In this document: positions 36,104-46,100 of the stretch, piece after piece
How positions within the stretch are numbered: position 1 is the stretch's first letter
Layout of the letters: each line of letters begins with the position of its first letter
DNA from: CAVVUC01 sp963751395
GTDB taxonomy: Bacteria; Verrucomicrobiota; Verrucomicrobiia; Chthoniobacterales; Chthoniobacteraceae
Length of the DNA stretch: 64,000 nt
Direction: 5' to 3'
Assembly (NCBI GenBank): GCA_963751395.1
Contig: CAVVUC010000001.1
Span: 124,001-188,000 of the forward strand
Notes under the pieces: generated by a model
The model's database searches: none
What the model was told of the DNA's origin: nothing
The model's input: the letters and a program-made list of their open reading frames with translations, nothing else
Made by a program: the position numbers and the translations under genes

Positions 36104-37249
36104 ATGAGGATTCTCTGGATATGCGGATTGCCATTCCGCGTGCAGCAGACGGTTCTGTCCAATGAAGATCACGGTGCCCAGTCGGCCTGGTCGTGGATTC
36201 TTGGGCACTTTCCGCCGCCCGAGGGGGTGGACCTGCACGTCGCCTGCCTCTGGCCGGGACGCACACGGCACAAGTCTTTCGATTTCCAAGGAGTGACGTT
36301 TCATCTGGTGCCTTGTCCCGCCCGGGGACGCGCCCTGTTTTTGTTCCAGCGTGACCCCGGCTTTTTTCGGGGCCTCTACAACGAATTGAAGCCTGACATA
36401 GTTCACGGCTGGGGCACGGAGGATTCGTTCGGTCTTGTGGCATGCCTTCTGGCTCCGAAAAGGCACGTGGTTGGCATCCAGGGACTGATCACCGTTTACC
36501 GCACACGCGTTCCGATGCATCACCGGACGATCCTGACTTCGCTGACCGAGCGGCTCACTTTGCAAGCGGCACGGTGGGTCGTGGCCGAAAGCGGCTATTC
36601 CCTGCGGGCGGCAAAACCGCTTTGCCCCGGTGCGCAAATGCGCGTGATCGAACATCCGCTGCGGAGGGAGTTTCTCGAAACAACGCCCGCAGATGGCACA
36701 AGCAAACAAATCCTTTTTCTGGGCCGGATTGATGAACGCAAAGGCATCAGCGATGCGCTTCGGGCGTTTGCGGAGATGGGTGATTCCGAGTGGAAATTGC
36801 TCGTGGTTGGAGAGGGATTGCCCAGCGCGGAATTTGGCCTGATCAAACTTGCCAGGGAGTTGGGAATCGCCGATCGCATTCGCCTTGACCGGGCGCTGAC
36901 TGCGGGAGAACTAGCGTCGGCCATGCGTGATTTTTCCGTATTCCTGCTGCCAACCCGGATTGACACCGGCCCGACGGCGCTGAAGGAAGCGCTGACTCTT
37001 GGGTTGTGGCCGGTGTGCTACGACAACACCGGTCCCGGAGAATACGTGAGGAAATTCGAGTTTGGCTCGCTGGCGAACGACCTGGACTTGGAAGACCTGA
37101 CGGCGAAGCTGCGGCAAGCAATCGAGACTCGTCCGTGGCTGGACGCAGCCAGGCGGGAAAAACTGCGGGCACAAACACGCGAGGCGTTCGCCCGTGAGAA
37201 CGTGTGGGCTCAGTTGGAGCGGCTTTATTCGGAAATCATCGGCTCATAA
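36104..37249 (+). CDS. GT4 glycosyltransferase
   Basis: 381 aa. The N-terminal MRILWICGLPFRV and KPDIVHGWGTEDSFG blocks and the donor-domain ILFLGRIDERKGISDALRAF are clear. The usual E-x7-E region is altered to LLPTRIDTGPTALKEALTLG, keeping one glutamate in KEALTL. It is the last GT4 gene before the second membrane glycosyltransferase, with a REP-like palindrome in between. Confidence 0.85.
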   Translation: MRILWICGLPFRVQQTVLSNEDHGAQSAWSWILGHFPPPEGVDLHVACLWPGRTRHKSFDFQGVTFHLVPCPARGRALFLFQRDPGFFRGLYNELKPDIVHGWGTEDSFGLVACLLAPKRHVVGIQGLITVYRTRVPMHHRTILTSLTERLTLQAARWVVAESGYSLRAAKPLCPGAQMRVIEHPLRREFLETTPADGTSKQILFLGRIDERKGISDALRAFAEMGDSEWKLLVVGEGLPSAEFGLIKLARELGIADRIRLDRALTAGELASAMRDFSVFLLPTRIDTGPTALKEALTLGLWPVCYDNTGPGEYVRKFEFGSLANDLDLEDLTAKLRQAIETRPWLDAARREKLRAQTREAFARENVWAQLERLYSEIIGS

Positions 37250-37290
37250 AGGCGGGATCCGGCGTCAGCATCCCCGGCTACAACGAGCCA

Positions 37291-37330
37291 CCTGTAGCCG
37301 CCACCTGTAGCCGGCCACGTCGAGGCCGGC
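37291..37330 (+). repeat. short REP-like palindrome
   Basis: CCTGTAGCCGCCACCTGTAG followed by CCGGCCACGTCGAGGCCGGC. It is the same family as 2685-2724 and 21629-21719. Confidence 0.7.
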
Positions 37331-37407
37331 GGGTGCTGCCACGGCATTTTTCGCTCGCGTTTTCGGACCTGCTGCGGTGTCGTTCTCCAACCCAGAACCT
37401 GACTATT

Positions 37408-38938
37408 ATGCAACAGAAGACAAACCGCCTGCTGATCGCAGGTGCCGCTTTCTTTTACCTGCTCATTGCTATTTTTCACCTGGCCAGTGCGAACGCCGGT
37501 TACTCCTATTACAGGGATATTCATGTCGGTGCTGCGCTGGAATATGCGAAAGGCCACATCGACATTCTGCGGCCGGTAATCGTAGGATTCAACGCAACAG
37601 GCACGCCGACCCCGCAGGAGTTGCCGATCTGGCAGGCGCTGGCGGGAGCGGTATTCAAGGGCTTCGGAATGTGGTTCGGCTGGGCAAACCTTCTTTCGCT
37701 CCTCTTGTTCGCGACGGGTCTGTGGCCGCTCTATCACCTCGCAAAGCAGTATATGGGAGAGCGCGGTGCGTGTTGGTCACTGATCTTCTTTCTCGCGCAA
37801 CCGCTGCTGATCATGATGAGCGGGCAGGCCTCCCCCGATGGTTTGTCGCTGGCTCTGTCGATCTGGTTTCTCTATTTCGCAGTGAAACTGATCCGGACAG
37901 GAGCGACAGTTTGGCTGCTGCCCTCGATTGTGGTTGGGGCTTTGTGCGCTGTCACCAAGCTGCCGCTTTTCATGGCGACGGGGTTGACGAGTTTCCTCCT
38001 CCTGCTGCTACACGCCCCAAGAAACGGAAAACTCTGGGCGCTCTTGATCGCCACTGGCACCGCAAGCGGCGTGCTTTTCATGGGATGGACGCGCTACACA
38101 GACTCCTGCCTGACGCTTGCGGAGTTTCCGTTCGTTGATCTAAAGTTGACCTGCAACTCCCCAATGTGGTTCTGGTATTTTGGCAACTGGAATTACCGCC
38201 TGAACCCGTTTAACTGGGTCAAGGGCGGGTGGGCTATGCTCAATTCCCTTTTCGGGAGCTTTGCCCTGGTAGCACCCGCCGCATGGGCGCTGCTGTTTTC
38301 CTCAAACGCACTTGCGAAACGCTGGCTCATCGCGGCGTTCGTCACGACGTTGATCTTCTCGCACCTTGTTCTTATGCATCGGCATTACTACATCCTGTTT
38401 TCTCCCGCGATCGCAATGCTGGGTGCGGATGGCGTTGTGCGGATGGAAGAGTTATTGAACCTAAGGCAAGGCTGGCAAAGGAGCCTGGCGGGCCTCTCAG
38501 TGTGCGGGATACTGTGTCTCGCGGCGGTGCAAGGCTTGATTGGGATGGAGGTCGTACTGAATTACGATCCGTATCCGCACCGGATGGCACACCTGGTCGA
38601 TGAATATACCAAGCCGGAGGACAAGCTATTGATCGCGGGTGGCGGCTGGGGTGGCGAGGTTTTGATCCTGTCTCAACGGCGCGGGTTGTCGATTTGGAAT
38701 GCGAAGATGCTTGAAGATAAGAAAACGCTCGATCGGCTACAAGCACTCGGCTACAACAAGCTCGGTACTGATCAGTGATTCGCCGCTTTTGGTTGCGCTC
38801 CAGATGACCAATCCCGGTGGGGCCGGCAAGCAGCGTGAGAATTGGAACGAGAGGATGACCTCCGTCGCCGTGCCGTGGGAAACATTATTTCAGTCGGAAG
38901 ACATCGTGATGAAACAACTGCCGGGGATCGCAAAATGA
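37408..38938 (+). pseudogene. GT39-like membrane glycosyltransferase split by a frameshift
   Basis: From ATG 37408 the frame encodes about 10 membrane helices with GT-C features (YSYYRDIHVGAALEYAKG, FFLAQPLLIMMSGQASPDGL) and stops at 38778. One frame over, coding continues at once with LVLISDSPLLVALQMTNPGG to LPGIAK. Removing one base near 38760 (in AAGCTCGGTACTG) joins them as GYNKLVLISD. The joined frame ends with a TGA at 38936-38938 that overlaps the ATG of the epimerase gene by ATGA, which strongly supports the reconstruction. It is either a real one-base lesion or a base-call error. Confidence 0.75.
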
Positions 38939-39999
38939 AAGTCCTCATCTCAGGGGTGTGCGGATTTGTCGGCAGCTCACTGGCCCGCCGGCTTTTGGAA
39001 AACGAAAGCGACCTCGAGATTGTCGGCTTCGACAACTTCATCCGGGCAGGCAGCGAGTTGAACCGGCGCGAACTCCAGGCGCGCGGCATGAAGCTTTTCC
39101 ATGCTGACGTTCGGAGCCGGAGCGACATCGATGCGCTGCCGAAGGTCGATTGGGTCATCGACGCGGCCGCGAATGCCAGCGTGCTTGCGGGCGTAGATGG
39201 ACGGACCAGCAGCCGCCAGATCATCGAGCACAACCTGCTCGGCACGATCGAGTTGCTCGAGTTTTGCAAGGCGCACCGGGCCGGGTTCCTGTTGCTGAGC
39301 ACGAGCCGGGTCTATTCCATCCCGGCGTTAAGCGGGTTGCAGGTGGAGAGCGTGGACGGCGCTTATCGACCGGTTGCGGGACAGAAGTTTCCCGAAGGGA
39401 TCAGCGTCAATGGCGTGAATGAAGACTACTCCACCGCACCGCCGGTTTCACTCTACGGAACGACCAAGCTCTGTTCGGAACAACTCGCACTTGAATACGC
39501 CGATGCGTTCGACTTTCCCGTCTGGATCAACCGCTGCGGAGTGCTCGCCGGAGCGGGGCAGTTCGGGCGGGCGGATCAGGGCATCTTTAGTTTCTGGATC
39601 AACAGCTATCTGAGGCGTCGGCCTTTGAAATACATCGGGTTCAACGGCACCGGTTGCCAGGCGCGCGACTGCCTTCACCCGCACGATCTCGCGCGGCTCG
39701 TTCTGATGCAGCTCCGGGATCGCGGGCGCAACGTCGGCAAGGTGCAGAATGTCGCCGGCGGAACTGACCACACCATGTCCCTCGCGCAACTCAGCGCGTG
39801 GTGCTCCGGCAGGTTCGGGCCCCACGAGGTCCGGGCCGACACCATGCCGCGCCCATTCGACATTCCGTGGATGGTGCTCGATTCGAGTCGAGCCGCCGCG
39901 CAGTGGGATTGGCGGCCGGAAATTTCGCTGGAGTCGATCCTCGAAGAGATCGCCGCGCACGCCGAAAGCCACCCCGACTGGCTGGAGATTTCAGGGTAG
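38935..39999 (+). CDS. NAD-dependent NDP-sugar epimerase/dehydratase (CDP-paratose 2-epimerase-like)
   Basis: 354 aa, extended short-chain dehydrogenase/reductase fold. The NAD site is ISGVCGFVGSSLARRLLE, followed by DNFIRAGSELNRREL. The catalytic residues are S in LLLSTSRVY and Y-x3-K in SLYGTTKLCSEQLALEY. The GRADQGIFSFWINSY and KYIGFNGTGCQARDCLH blocks match CDP-paratose 2-epimerase-like enzymes. The precise sugar is uncertain. The start overlaps the preceding gene's stop by ATGA. Confidence 0.85.
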   Translation: MKVLISGVCGFVGSSLARRLLENESDLEIVGFDNFIRAGSELNRRELQARGMKLFHADVRSRSDIDALPKVDWVIDAAANASVLAGVDGRTSSRQIIEHNLLGTIELLEFCKAHRAGFLLLSTSRVYSIPALSGLQVESVDGAYRPVAGQKFPEGISVNGVNEDYSTAPPVSLYGTTKLCSEQLALEYADAFDFPVWINRCGVLAGAGQFGRADQGIFSFWINSYLRRRPLKYIGFNGTGCQARDCLHPHDLARLVLMQLRDRGRNVGKVQNVAGGTDHTMSLAQLSAWCSGRFGPHEVRADTMPRPFDIPWMVLDSSRAAAQWDWRPEISLESILEEIAAHAESHPDWLEISG

Positions 40000-40022
40000 A
40001 GCGGCTTCTACAATTTGGCCGC

Positions 40023-40935
40023 TTACGGCTTACTGACAAGCACCCGGTAGAACCTGGCTTCGCCGGAGGCGTTGAGGTCGGTGACGGTGCGTTCGTCACC
40101 ATGGTCGTCCTGTGTGATTTCTGTCAACGGGCTCCAGGAACTCAGGTCCGTGCAGGACACCACGTTGTAGCTCCGGCCCGCGACCACTGGCGAAAATACC
40201 AGCGCCTTCCTGCCCTGATCTCCGGTTACTTTCTGGATTGAGAACCTGAATACCGAGGCCGGATCGACCGGGTTCAGACCCGCAATGTATTTGAAATAAT
40301 TCGTCTGCCCGGTGCCGCTGGCGTCGGCGTTTGGCGCAGCGTCCGGATTGTCGAGTCCGAAGTATTGCTCCTGCCACTCATCAGGCAAACCGTCATTCGC
40401 GTAGCTGCCATAGTCGTCGGCATCCACGTTCACAATGGAAAGCGCAAGCGTGCCAGCCGCTGCCTCGAAGCTGCCGCTGACAATCGCCAGGCTGGTCTGA
40501 TAAACCGTGCCGGATGTCGCCAGTCCGTAATCGTTGACCGACACAATCGGCCCACTTATGACGCCCCATGCCACGGCGGACCCGCTGACCGCCAGCAGCG
40601 AGGCGTCATCGAGAAACTGCGCCGCCTTCAATTGCACCAGCGATTTTTCGTTTCACAAAACTCGACGAAGCGCTCACGAGGAGTCCGTTGACGTCATACA
40701 ATTGCGCGGCATAGCCGGCCTTGAGAGCCGCCGCGCTTGCAGCCGCGGTGGAGATGCTGCCGATCGCGCCCGTGCTGGCGACGCTCGCGTAATTCGCACT
40801 CGATGAACGCCCGCCTCCGGCGTCCAATGTTTCCGCCGCGATCGCGTAATGCGCGCTGGTACGCGGACCCGCCTGCGCGGCAAGCGCTGCAACAACGAGT
40901 GAAAATGCCACGTAAATGAAAATCCTCATCGTCAT
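40023..40935 (-). pseudogene. secreted Verrucomicrobiota-type protein, frameshifted
   Basis: Two frames make one protein. The 5' part (40935 to about 40655) has a signal peptide (IFIYVAFSLVVAALAAQA) and a domain with AHYAIAAETLDAGGG and AGYAAQLYDVNGLLVSASS. The 3' part continues from about 40645 with LVQLKAAQFLDDASL and ends with the DEWQEQYFGLDNPDAAPNAD and YFKYIAGLNPVDPASVF blocks. Deleting one A in GTGAAACGAAAAA near 40652 restores one reading. It is translationally coupled (ATGA) to the beta-helix gene upstream. Function is unknown; these proteins are secreted and often paired with repeat-rich surface proteins. Confidence 0.75.
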
Positions 40936-43847
40936 GGCGTTACAAACTGCAATGCTTTCCAAGTGCCGCTCACGCCGAGGTAAGCCGTGCCAGAAATCAC
41001 GATGATGCTGTTATTCACCACCGGCTGGCCAATGCCGGTCCCGGTCGTCAGCGGTCGCAGCGTGTCCTCAAGTCCGGCTGGCACGCCTCCTGTTTCCGTG
41101 TGGTTGTTGAAAAAAGTGGTGTTGGTGGCGGCTTGGTATGTCTCTGAGGCAAGGGTTTGGTTGATGATCCTGTTGCCTTCCACCACAGTTCCATTCGCGT
41201 CCACATAGATGCCTTTATTGTTCGTGCCGCCCGTGAACACGACGGTATTATTGCGGATGGCAAAATTGTTGAACTCGCCGGGCGAATTGCCTTTGGAGAT
41301 GCCGATCCCTGTTTTGCCATTAAGACCGCTCGCGAAGATAATGGTGTTGTTTTCGATGATTGAGTCCCTGTTGACTGTCCTGCCGGGGTTGATAAGAGTG
41401 ATGCCTTTCTGCGCGTTCAGAATGGTGTTTCCGCGAATGCTAACCCGGTCCGCACCCTCGTAGTAAATATCTCCCTGCACGGAACTCGCGCAGTTGGTAA
41501 TCAGGTTGTCCCACAAAACCGGAGCCGCCGCCGGCCCTGCGAATGTTTTCGCGCCGTCGAAGACGCAGTTGCGAATTGTCCCGTAGTAGTCCGGCGAAAC
41601 GCCTGTTCCCTGGCTTGGGTGTATCAAAGCCCCGAGCGTGTAGTTACCCTGAAACTTCTCCACGATGCAGTTGGAAATCACGGCATTGTCCACGATCCCA
41701 TGCACGTCCGGCCAGTTTTGCCAGTCTTGCACCCAAGTTTCAACAAATGGCGCTGAAAGGAAAATAGCAAAGCATTCCTGGTTGGTTCCAAAGTTTCCCC
41801 AGGCATTGATGACACGCACATTATCCACAAGCGTGTCTTTTCCAAACAGTTCGACCCCTGCACAGGTGTAGTATTGCCGCGCTCCAATCTCAGCGAAATT
41901 GCAGTCGATGGTCATGTCCCGCACCTCCGTTCCATCGCCCCAATAACCCCACGTCCCGCGAGCAGAACCGACCACATAGCTGCTTTGATTCGTTCCGGCG
42001 TAGCTGCCCGTGGTGTAGAGCGCAAATTGGAGGGTTGTGGCATCCCTTCCAGATCCGATGATTTTCCAGCCTTCGTATAAAACCCATCCGTGCGAGACTG
42101 TCTGCCCGGGAATTTCATCCCGCCGAAGTGGGTATTTCGGAGTATCGGCATATTTGAAAAAATAGTCCACACCACCCTCGCACCAAAGAACACCCTCCGT
42201 TCGGAACAAACCGGGACCGACATGGATGACCACAGGCATCATCGGCTCTGTGCAAAGGGAGCGGATGGCCGCGTCGAACTTGATCGCCGTTCTGCCGTCA
42301 AACGGGTTCATCTGCGTGCCGTCCCCCGCAATGCCGTCGGTTCGGAAAGCAATCCAAACTTCCCGCGACAAATGTGGGTCCATACCGGGCCTGGTTGTGG
42401 TAACGGTATAGCCGCTGGTGTTCGCGCTGCCGCTGGTAACAAGGCCGGCGTTTGTGTTGGTGATGGTCAGCACGTTGCTGCTCGTCGTCACGGTGAATGC
42501 CGATGCCATTGCCTCGGCGGTCTTGGTCGCGGCGGTGACGGCAGTATCGGTTCCGGTCAGTGCAACCGGGATGGCAATGGCGGTGGCAGGTGCGCTTCCA
42601 TTGCCTTCAAAGGTTGTATAAACGCCCACGGAGTTTGTGCCGGAATAAACGGTGAAGTATTGACCGGCAGGCGTTGCTCCGCCTGTGACCGTGCCGGTGG
42701 TGAGGGTTTCTGACCCGGAATTAAAAAACAGTTCATAGCCCAGCCCTGAAATGTCGGCTGCGTAAGTGTACGTCACATTGAGCGTTGAGCCGACCGCCGT
42801 GCCGGTCGCCAATGCGCTGTCATTCGTGTTGATCGAATTGGCCAGTGCGGTTGCAATGGTCGCCGCCGATGCGTTCGCGGAGACGGCAACGGGGTAATTG
42901 GCGGTGTAGCCTTCTGGCGCGGAGCCTGTACCATTTACAGTCAGGTAGTAGGCGTTGTACACACTCAAGTCCGCATTACCAACATACACAAAAGCCCCGG
43001 CCAGCGAGCCATTCGTGTCGGAGAGGATCGGGATTGACATCGAAGCGATTTGGAAAACCGGAGCCGTGACCACCACCTGCGTTTCCTGCGTGGTTCCACT
43101 GGACGTGACACGCGGTTGCACAATGGCCGCCCCGCTCGCATCAAACGTCCCGGTGACGGAGAGGTTGCCGGTGAACTCATTCCCCGCAGCATCGAGGCGT
43201 GGAATGTTCGCCGGGATCACTGCATTGGCGAGCGTGCCGCTGGTAAGACTACCCGCGCTCAGGTTCGTCAAGCCCTGCCCGCTCCCGCTAAAGCCGGCGG
43301 CGGACAATGTCCCGCTCAGGGTCAGGTTTGCCGCAAGCTGCGCGCTTCCGACGGCACCAGCGGCAATTTTTTCCGAGGTGATCGCTCCATCGGCAACCGT
43401 CTGGGCGGTCCCTGCGATGATCGCGTAGCCGACGGCAGCAATCCGCTGGTCGGGTGTAAGAAGCTGGAAACCGTGCTGGCCGTCGTTGAACCACACGCGC
43501 AGCCGAACGTCTGGATGGGTGAAGACCGTGGCGGGGACGACCTGCATGTTTGGCAGCGTGGCGTCACCCAGCAGCACGGAGTAGAGTCCCTTCGATACGG
43601 CAAGTGCGACAGCAGCGTCAGGCTCGCCACCGTCCGGATGAGTGCCGTCATTGGTCCAGTAAGCGTTCGAACCGGAGCCGTTGATCAAGGCGAACTTGAA
43701 CAGGCCGTTGCCGTCGAAGTTCACCTTGTCCACGGCGACGCGACCCTGGTAGCTTATGAGTTGTGGCACCTGTGCGGCAACCGGAGCCGGGAGCAAGGCT
43801 GCCCCGCATACGATTGCGATCCAAACGAAACAGGCGAGCGATCTCAT
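40932..43847 (-). CDS. large secreted protein with right-handed beta-helix
   Basis: About 971 aa from this start. MRSLACFVWIAIVCGAALLP is a clear signal peptide. An N-terminal domain (PQLISYQGRVAVDKVNFDG) of the kind found in exported proteins precedes Ala/Thr/Gly-rich strands. The C-terminal third has the repeating NxI/NxT pattern of a parallel beta-helix (ISNCIVEKF, IRNCVFDGAK, IRGNTILNAQKG, IENNTIIFAS, IRNNTVVFTGG). Such folds bind or cleave polysaccharides, but no lyase motif is evident. Earlier in-frame ATGs (43925, 43889) would put a basic segment before the signal peptide. It is cotranslated with the next gene. Confidence 0.8.
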   Translation of the reverse strand: MRSLACFVWIAIVCGAALLPAPVAAQVPQLISYQGRVAVDKVNFDGNGLFKFALINGSGSNAYWTNDGTHPDGGEPDAAVALAVSKGLYSVLLGDATLPNMQVVPATVFTHPDVRLRVWFNDGQHGFQLLTPDQRIAAVGYAIIAGTAQTVADGAITSEKIAAGAVGSAQLAANLTLSGTLSAAGFSGSGQGLTNLSAGSLTSGTLANAVIPANIPRLDAAGNEFTGNLSVTGTFDASGAAIVQPRVTSSGTTQETQVVVTAPVFQIASMSIPILSDTNGSLAGAFVYVGNADLSVYNAYYLTVNGTGSAPEGYTANYPVAVSANASAATIATALANSINTNDSALATGTAVGSTLNVTYTYAADISGLGYELFFNSGSETLTTGTVTGGATPAGQYFTVYSGTNSVGVYTTFEGNGSAPATAIAIPVALTGTDTAVTAATKTAEAMASAFTVTTSSNVLTITNTNAGLVTSGSANTSGYTVTTTRPGMDPHLSREVWIAFRTDGIAGDGTQMNPFDGRTAIKFDAAIRSLCTEPMMPVVIHVGPGLFRTEGVLWCEGGVDYFFKYADTPKYPLRRDEIPGQTVSHGWVLYEGWKIIGSGRDATTLQFALYTTGSYAGTNQSSYVVGSARGTWGYWGDGTEVRDMTIDCNFAEIGARQYYTCAGVELFGKDTLVDNVRVINAWGNFGTNQECFAIFLSAPFVETWVQDWQNWPDVHGIVDNAVISNCIVEKFQGNYTLGALIHPSQGTGVSPDYYGTIRNCVFDGAKTFAGPAAAPVLWDNLITNCASSVQGDIYYEGADRVSIRGNTILNAQKGITLINPGRTVNRDSIIENNTIIFASGLNGKTGIGISKGNSPGEFNNFAIRNNTVVFTGGTNNKGIYVDANGTVVEGNRIINQTLASETYQAATNTTFFNNHTETGGVPAGLEDTLRPLTTGTGIGQPVVNNSIIVISGTAYLGVSGTWKALQFVTP

Positions 43848-44070
43848 TGCAGAATCTGAGTTGGGTCTTAAACGAATGGTCTGGCTCATGGAAGTGATGC
43901 TTCGGTGTCGGCAAGGACACAGCAAGACGAACTCGTTAACGATTCGCTCACTGGGCCTCGACAGAACAATGGCCTATGGTTGCAAGAAACACCAGACAGC
44001 CTTTTCGTCTTGCCGAATGTTCATGGGCGTATTTTGGAGCGGCTTATATGCCACAAGAATTGTGAATTCG

Positions 44071-44157
44071 CGGCCAACGCGGCGTGCTCGCCGGCGCGGG
44101 AAAGTTTTCGGGCGGGCAGATCAAGGAATCTTCAGTTTCTGGATCAGCAGTTATCGG
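44071..44157 (+). pseudogene. fragment of an NDP-sugar epimerase gene
   Basis: The stretch encodes FGRADQGIFSFWISSY and aligns base by base with 39536-39616 of the epimerase gene (CGTGCTCGCCGG, then TCGGGCGGGC, then AGTTTCTGGATCA). Similarity is high but not perfect, so it derives from a divergent homologue. No flanking epimerase sequence remains. The rest of 43848-44295 holds no recognised gene. Confidence 0.7.
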
Positions 44158-44295
44158 ATCACCGAGGGGAGCTGAAAGGCGCTCCTTTTTCAGATCGAGC
44201 ATGAGCCGGGAGCGGGTTTCCGGCTGCTCCAGTCCGGGTCACCGGCCCCGGCTGTAAAAGCAACGCGTGAAGGCGCCACCCCGATGCATCCCCGC

Positions 44296-44600
44296 TCATT
44301 TCTCCAGCGCCAATGCCAGCGCCTGATCCACTTTCATGTTGCGGCCTTCTTCCCATGCGGCTTCGAGTTCGGTTTCGGAAAGGGTGGTGCGAATGGCAGC
44401 GACGGAGTGGCTGTGCGAGAGACGTTCGGCGGGCGGCATAGTCAGGCCCATGTCGGAGCGGAGGGCATCGGCGGCTCCGAACAGGCGGGGGGGGCGCGGG
44501 TGGCCCGGTTCTGGAGCATGGCCACCTCGTCGAAGCCTTGGAGGAATGTACGGCAGGATCCATTTGTTGCCGGGCTCCTGCGCAGTTTTGAGGGTGTCGC
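44296..44600 (-). pseudogene. C-terminal relic of a TPR/ATPase-type regulator
   Basis: Reading the minus strand over several frames gives GNKWILPY, then LQGFDEVAMLQNRATRA, then LFGAADALRSDMGL, PPAERLSHSHSVAAIR and AAWEEGRNMKVDQALALALEK plus a stop at 44298-44296. This is the well-known C-terminal pattern of large LuxR/SARP/kinase-type regulators with TPR arrays. One break falls in a run of eight G at 44487-44494. Only the last 90 codons are left. Confidence 0.6.
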
Positions 44601-44642
44601 GATAATACGCGTCGTCGGCGTCGTGGTCGCACTGCGCGGGGA

Positions 44643-45400
44643 TTGAGGGCCTGCCGGGATTGCGGACGCCACACCTCGGTCACGGCGGGCACGATTTTTG
44701 GAGACAGTAATCTGCCGTTGCGGTTGTGGTTTCGAGCCATCTGGCATGTCGTCACGCAGAAGGACGGGGCCGGCGCCATGGACTTGCAGCGGATCCTGGC
44801 TTTGGGCAGGTACTGCACCGCGTGGAGCGTGCTGCACAAGCTGCGGCGCGTCAGGGTGCGTCCGGGCCGGGAGCGATTGCGTGGGACCGTGGAGGTCGAT
44901 GAGAGCTGCCTCGGCGCGCCCGAGCCCGGCAAAAGTGGACGCCAACCGGGAAGCAAGGCGCTGCTGGTGGCTGCGGTCGAATGCGTCGGTGCGCGGCAGT
45001 TGGGCCGCATCCGCCTGCGCCAGGTGCGCGCGGCCAAGCGCCAATGAACTGGAGGCGTTCATCGCAGACGCCGTCGAGCCCGGGATCACGGTGATTACCG
45101 ACGACTGGCCGGGTTATCGCAGGCTGGCGGCCAAGGGTTACGGGCACCGTCCAACCCCGATGCGCGTGCCGCCGAAGACCGCCGAAGCGGTGCTGCCACG
45201 GGTGCATCTGGTCTTCTCGCTGCTCAAGCGCTGGCTGTTGAGCGCGCACCAAGGTGCCGTGCGGCACAGTCATCTGGACTACTATCTTGATGAATCCACC
45301 TTTCGCTTCAACCGCCACACGTCGGCTCGCGCGGCAAACTTTTCCGCCGGCTGCTCCAACAGGCCGTCGAGATCGACCCGCATCCCTGTCGGACTCTGCA
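44643..45400 (+). pseudogene. IS1595-type (ISXO2-like) transposase, frameshifted
   Basis: The first frame has a zinc-ribbon end (CRDCGRHTSVTAGTIF), the RLWFRAIWHVVTQKDG helix and the first catalytic block TVEVDESCLG. After about 45040 the frame changes and continues NELEAFIADAV, ITVITDDWPGYRRL (second Asp) and LVFSLLKRWLLSAHQG to YYLDESTFRFNR (third acid). A second shift near 45340 leads to GKLFRRLLQQAVEIDP. At least two frameshifts make it inactive. Inverted repeats at its ends could not be assigned. Confidence 0.8.
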
Positions 45401-45475
45401 CGGTAGAAAGAACGCCAGGCCACAACAGGTTGCGGTCACTTAACCAAGGTGCCTGCCCAGATCGGCGTATTTAGT

Positions 45476-45525
45476 TGGTGCGCGGTGCAGGGTTCGAACC
45501 TGTGACCCCTACCGTGTCAAGGTAT
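45476..45525 (-). tRNA. 3' half of a tRNA-Val(GAC) gene, att-like remnant
   Basis: Read on the minus strand, ACCTTGACACGGTAGGGGTC is an anticodon arm with anticodon GAC. It is followed by CAGGTTCGAACCCTG (T arm) and ACCGCGCACCA. The upstream half has no tRNA 5' stem or D arm. Such 3' fragments are left when an element integrates into the 3' end of a tRNA gene, so this is probably an attachment-site remnant rather than a working tRNA. Confidence 0.7.
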
Positions 45526-45867
45526 CGTTTTACTCTGTAGAGCCTGTTTAGTTGCCATTTTATTGCCAGTTTTTGGAGGTCTAACGGTGAATTTCAAAAG
45601 CCCATCCCACCGCAAATCTCGACGTTTCACTCCATTTCGCAATCTCAATCGCGCTCATTATCCCTCAAACAAACCGATTTTTACCCCACGCCCCAGATAT
45701 TCATTAAATCTATTTTTCTTCGACCATATCAACACCGCACCCGTGCGGAGATCGCCCCGTATACGCGATTTTAGGAGGTCGATTTTCAGCCGATCCGGAG
45801 ACGAAAATTGAAAACCAGACGTAAATGCAGCACGCCAAATGATCTGAAGAATATCACGGAAAAAGAA

Positions 45868-45909
45868 ATGCGCCTCGACTGAAGACCCCAGAAATCAGTC
45901 AAGGCGCAT
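45868..45909. terminator. long stem-loop
   Basis: ATGCGCCTCGACTGA pairs with TCAGTCAAGGCGCAT (one mismatch in 15) around a 12-base loop. There is no clear U-tract on either strand, so it may be a transcript end or a recombination site. Confidence 0.45.
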
Positions 45910-46006
45910 GAGAAATTGTCGCAGTGTTGTCACCCAAAAACAACGATCAGCGACGTAACGAAGAATCAGACAGGGGATGAGAGATTTCGTTCAACGAAAA
46001 GGAAAC

Positions 46007-46052
46007 GCTCCAACGACCTTCGTCCTGTGTCCTTCGACACCTTCGTTGGAGC
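46007..46052. terminator. stem-loop
   Basis: GCTCCAACGA and TCGTTGGAGC form a perfect 10-bp stem with a 26-base loop, just 3' of the minus-strand hypothetical gene at 46101-46391, whose transcript it may end. Confidence 0.45.
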
Positions 46053-46100
46053 TAAATAAAAGTCGTCCTGCCGGTGGAAATGTCAAATGAGGACAGTGAA

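Larger units (their letters stand above)
45526..46100. other. intergenic gap with stem-loops, no gene
   Basis: A pyrimidine-rich, gene-free stretch follows the tRNA fragment. It contains two stem-loops, listed separately, and no open frame with convincing similarity. Confidence 0.45.
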
